From assembly GCF_052044135.1 (NCBI RefSeq), contig NZ_JBQDYF010000015.1:21525-85524 (forward strand): DNA of 64,000 nucleotides. Reading direction: 5' to 3'. A model generated the notes under the pieces. It saw only the letters and a program-made list of their open reading frames with translations. It was not told the DNA's origin and did no database searches. The number at the start of each line of letters is the position of its first letter. Position 1 is the first letter of the stretch. The position numbers were made by a program, and so were the translations under genes. The DNA is from Salinisphaera sp052044135. Its GTDB lineage: Bacteria; Pseudomonadota; Gammaproteobacteria; Nevskiales; Salinisphaeraceae. This document shows positions 62,836-64,000 of this stretch, one piece after another.

Positions 62836-63867
62836 TTGAATATCAAGATGTTGGCAAAAGAACTCGGCATCTCAATCGGCACCGTTTCGCGGGCCCTGAA
62901 TGGCCGCCCCGACGTCAATGCCGAAACTCGTGAACGGGTGCTGGAAGCCGCCGATCGGCTGGGCTATGCGCCAAACCAGTCGGGACGCAGCCTCAGACAG
63001 GGCACCACCAACGCCATCGGTTTCATGATCCAGACCGGCCGCGAGGCCATGGGGGAAAGCGACAGCTTCTTCATGCCGCTGTTCAACAGCGTCCAGACCG
63101 TTCTCGAGGAACAAGGCATGGACCTGATCGTGCTCACCTGCAGCACGCATCAGGATCCAGAGGCCTATCTGCGACGGGTGGTTTCGCGGCATATCGTCGA
63201 CGGACTCATCCTGTCCGCCACGCTGCGCGTGGACCCCCGCATCACGCTGCTTGAGAAGCGCAATATCCCCTTTGTCACGCTCGGCCGCAGCGAGAGCGGT
63301 CGCGACCATCCCTGGATCGACCTGGATTTCGAGCACTTCGCGCGGTCCAGCGTCGCGCGGCTGGCCGAACTGGGACACCGGAGCATCGCCATCACGGCAC
63401 CGGCGAGCGACCTCAATCTGGGCTTCGTTTTCGTCGACGCCTATCGACAGGCGCTTGCCGAGCATGGCCTGGCCTTCGATCCCCGTCTCGTGCTTCGCGG
63501 CATTCCGACCGAGGCAGGCGGCCTTGAAATCGGCAAGGCTTTTCTGGCGCTCGAGACGCAGCCCGATGCGATCATCCTGGTCAACGAAGTGCTCGCCCTC
63601 GGTTTCTATCGCGTCCTTCAGGACGCGGGGCTCATGCCCGGTCGCGATGTCGCCGTCATCGGTTTCAAGGAAAGCCCTCAGACTCGCTTCCTGACCCCCT
63701 CGCTGACCGCTTTCCGGATGTCTCTTCACGAGCTCGGCACCGAACTGGCGCGGACGCTGCTCGCGACCATGCCGGCATACATGAACGCCTTCCCCGACCA
63801 GCCCCGGCAGCGGCTCTGGCCAATGCAGATGGTTCACGGTGAAAGCGAGGGCAAGGCACGGCGATGA
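62836..63867 (+). CDS. LacI-family regulator of the sugar operon
   Basis: 343 residues; TTG start at 62836 with AAAAGGA upstream. MLAKELGISIGTVSRALNGRPDVNAETRERVLEAADRLGYAPNQSGRSLRQG is the LacI DNA-binding region. The effector domain includes HRSIAITAPASDLNLGFVFVDAY and VAVIGFKESPQTRFLTPSLTAF. Divergent position and the palindrome at 62693-62708 make it the likely repressor of the eight-gene operon. The last codons (GKARR) and the stop fall inside the mobile-element relic at 63849-63938, so the C-terminus may have been replaced. Confidence 0.93.
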   Translation: MNIKMLAKELGISIGTVSRALNGRPDVNAETRERVLEAADRLGYAPNQSGRSLRQGTTNAIGFMIQTGREAMGESDSFFMPLFNSVQTVLEEQGMDLIVLTCSTHQDPEAYLRRVVSRHIVDGLILSATLRVDPRITLLEKRNIPFVTLGRSESGRDHPWIDLDFEHFARSSVARLAELGHRSIAITAPASDLNLGFVFVDAYRQALAEHGLAFDPRLVLRGIPTEAGGLEIGKAFLALETQPDAIILVNEVLALGFYRVLQDAGLMPGRDVAVIGFKESPQTRFLTPSLTAFRMSLHELGTELARTLLATMPAYMNAFPDQPRQRLWPMQMVHGESEGKARR

Positions 63868-63938
63868 GTCGTATCAGGGAATACCGCGAATGGCATGGAA
63901 AAGCGCCGAAATAGTAAGATAAACTTGTGTCACAGAAC
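63849..63938. mobile_element. Truncated relative of the 3231-3389 element
   Basis: From GGCAAGGCACGGCGATGAG through CGTATCAGGGAATAC and AAAAGCGCCGAAATAGT the sequence matches the reverse complement of about 3248-3327, with a deletion in the middle. It continues into TGTGTCACAGAACACT, a degraded form of the GTGTCCTGTAACG tip. The other end is missing. Confidence 0.65.
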
Positions 63939-64000
63939 ACTGATATATCCGACGTCAACTACTTTGACCGGTTTGATGACAATTAGAATGGCCGGTCGAT

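Overview
The window looks like chromosome from a high-GC (roughly two-thirds G+C by eye) gammaproteobacterium. An ilvGM operon with a leader-peptide attenuator, DbpA, SlyD, a MepM-like endopeptidase and EmrAB/NodT-type efflux all fit that class. A Salinisphaera-like organism is my best guess from gene style, but this is inference. I saw no rRNA, tRNA, CRISPR array, phage module or complete insertion sequence. Protein identities come from motif reading, not database searches.

Layout. 1-0.8 kb: tail of one gene, then no convincing gene. 0.8-5.8 kb: membrane protein, YfcG-like glutathione transferase, CoA-transferase, SDR and MHS-type transporter, with a 159-bp inverted-repeat element at 3231-3389. 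6-7.8 kb: OsmC, SlyD and an SDR, with two strong terminators. 7.9-14.5 kb: Sel1/SH3 protein, then a TetR gene divergent from a three-gene efflux operon whose promoter and operator are readable. 14.5-19.7 kb: ZIP-like protein behind a possible Zur-type site, M23 endopeptidase, glycine-zipper protein, Pmp3/YqaE protein, luciferase-like oxidoreductase, OhrR-type regulator. 19.8-25.8 kb: DASH cryptochrome, a deacetylase/acetyltransferase pair, ketopantoate reductase, SurE, enoyl-CoA hydratase. 26-32 kb: large TonB-dependent receptor, a META-domain remnant and a chemoreceptor. 32.2-37.4 kb: beta-helix lipoprotein, PhyH oxygenase divergent from a LacI regulator, diguanylate cyclase, HAD phosphatase.

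37.4-41.1 kb is the most rearranged part. A MocR-type regulator gene is split by a 278-bp inverted-repeat element. The MocR-start/operator/acetyltransferase unit is present twice. The first acetyltransferase copy is broken by an inserted small GNAT gene; the second copy keeps an intact acetyltransferase but only a stub of MocR.

41-54 kb: lipoprotein, UDG-family protein, second diguanylate cyclase, ilvGM with a leader peptide and attenuator too short for ordinary gene calling, hydroxypyruvate isomerase-like protein, protoporphyrinogen oxidase, universal stress protein, VOC protein, a 36-residue basic protein, fasciclin protein, cytochrome P450 and DbpA.

54.2-63.9 kb is an eight-gene carbohydrate operon: a complete ABC importer, two Gfo/Idh/MocA oxidoreductases and two xylose-isomerase-like TIM barrels. 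It is divergent from a LacI regulator and has a palindromic operator between them. The enzyme set suggests glycoside catabolism through 3-keto intermediates. The window ends in a truncated relative of the 3231-3389 element.
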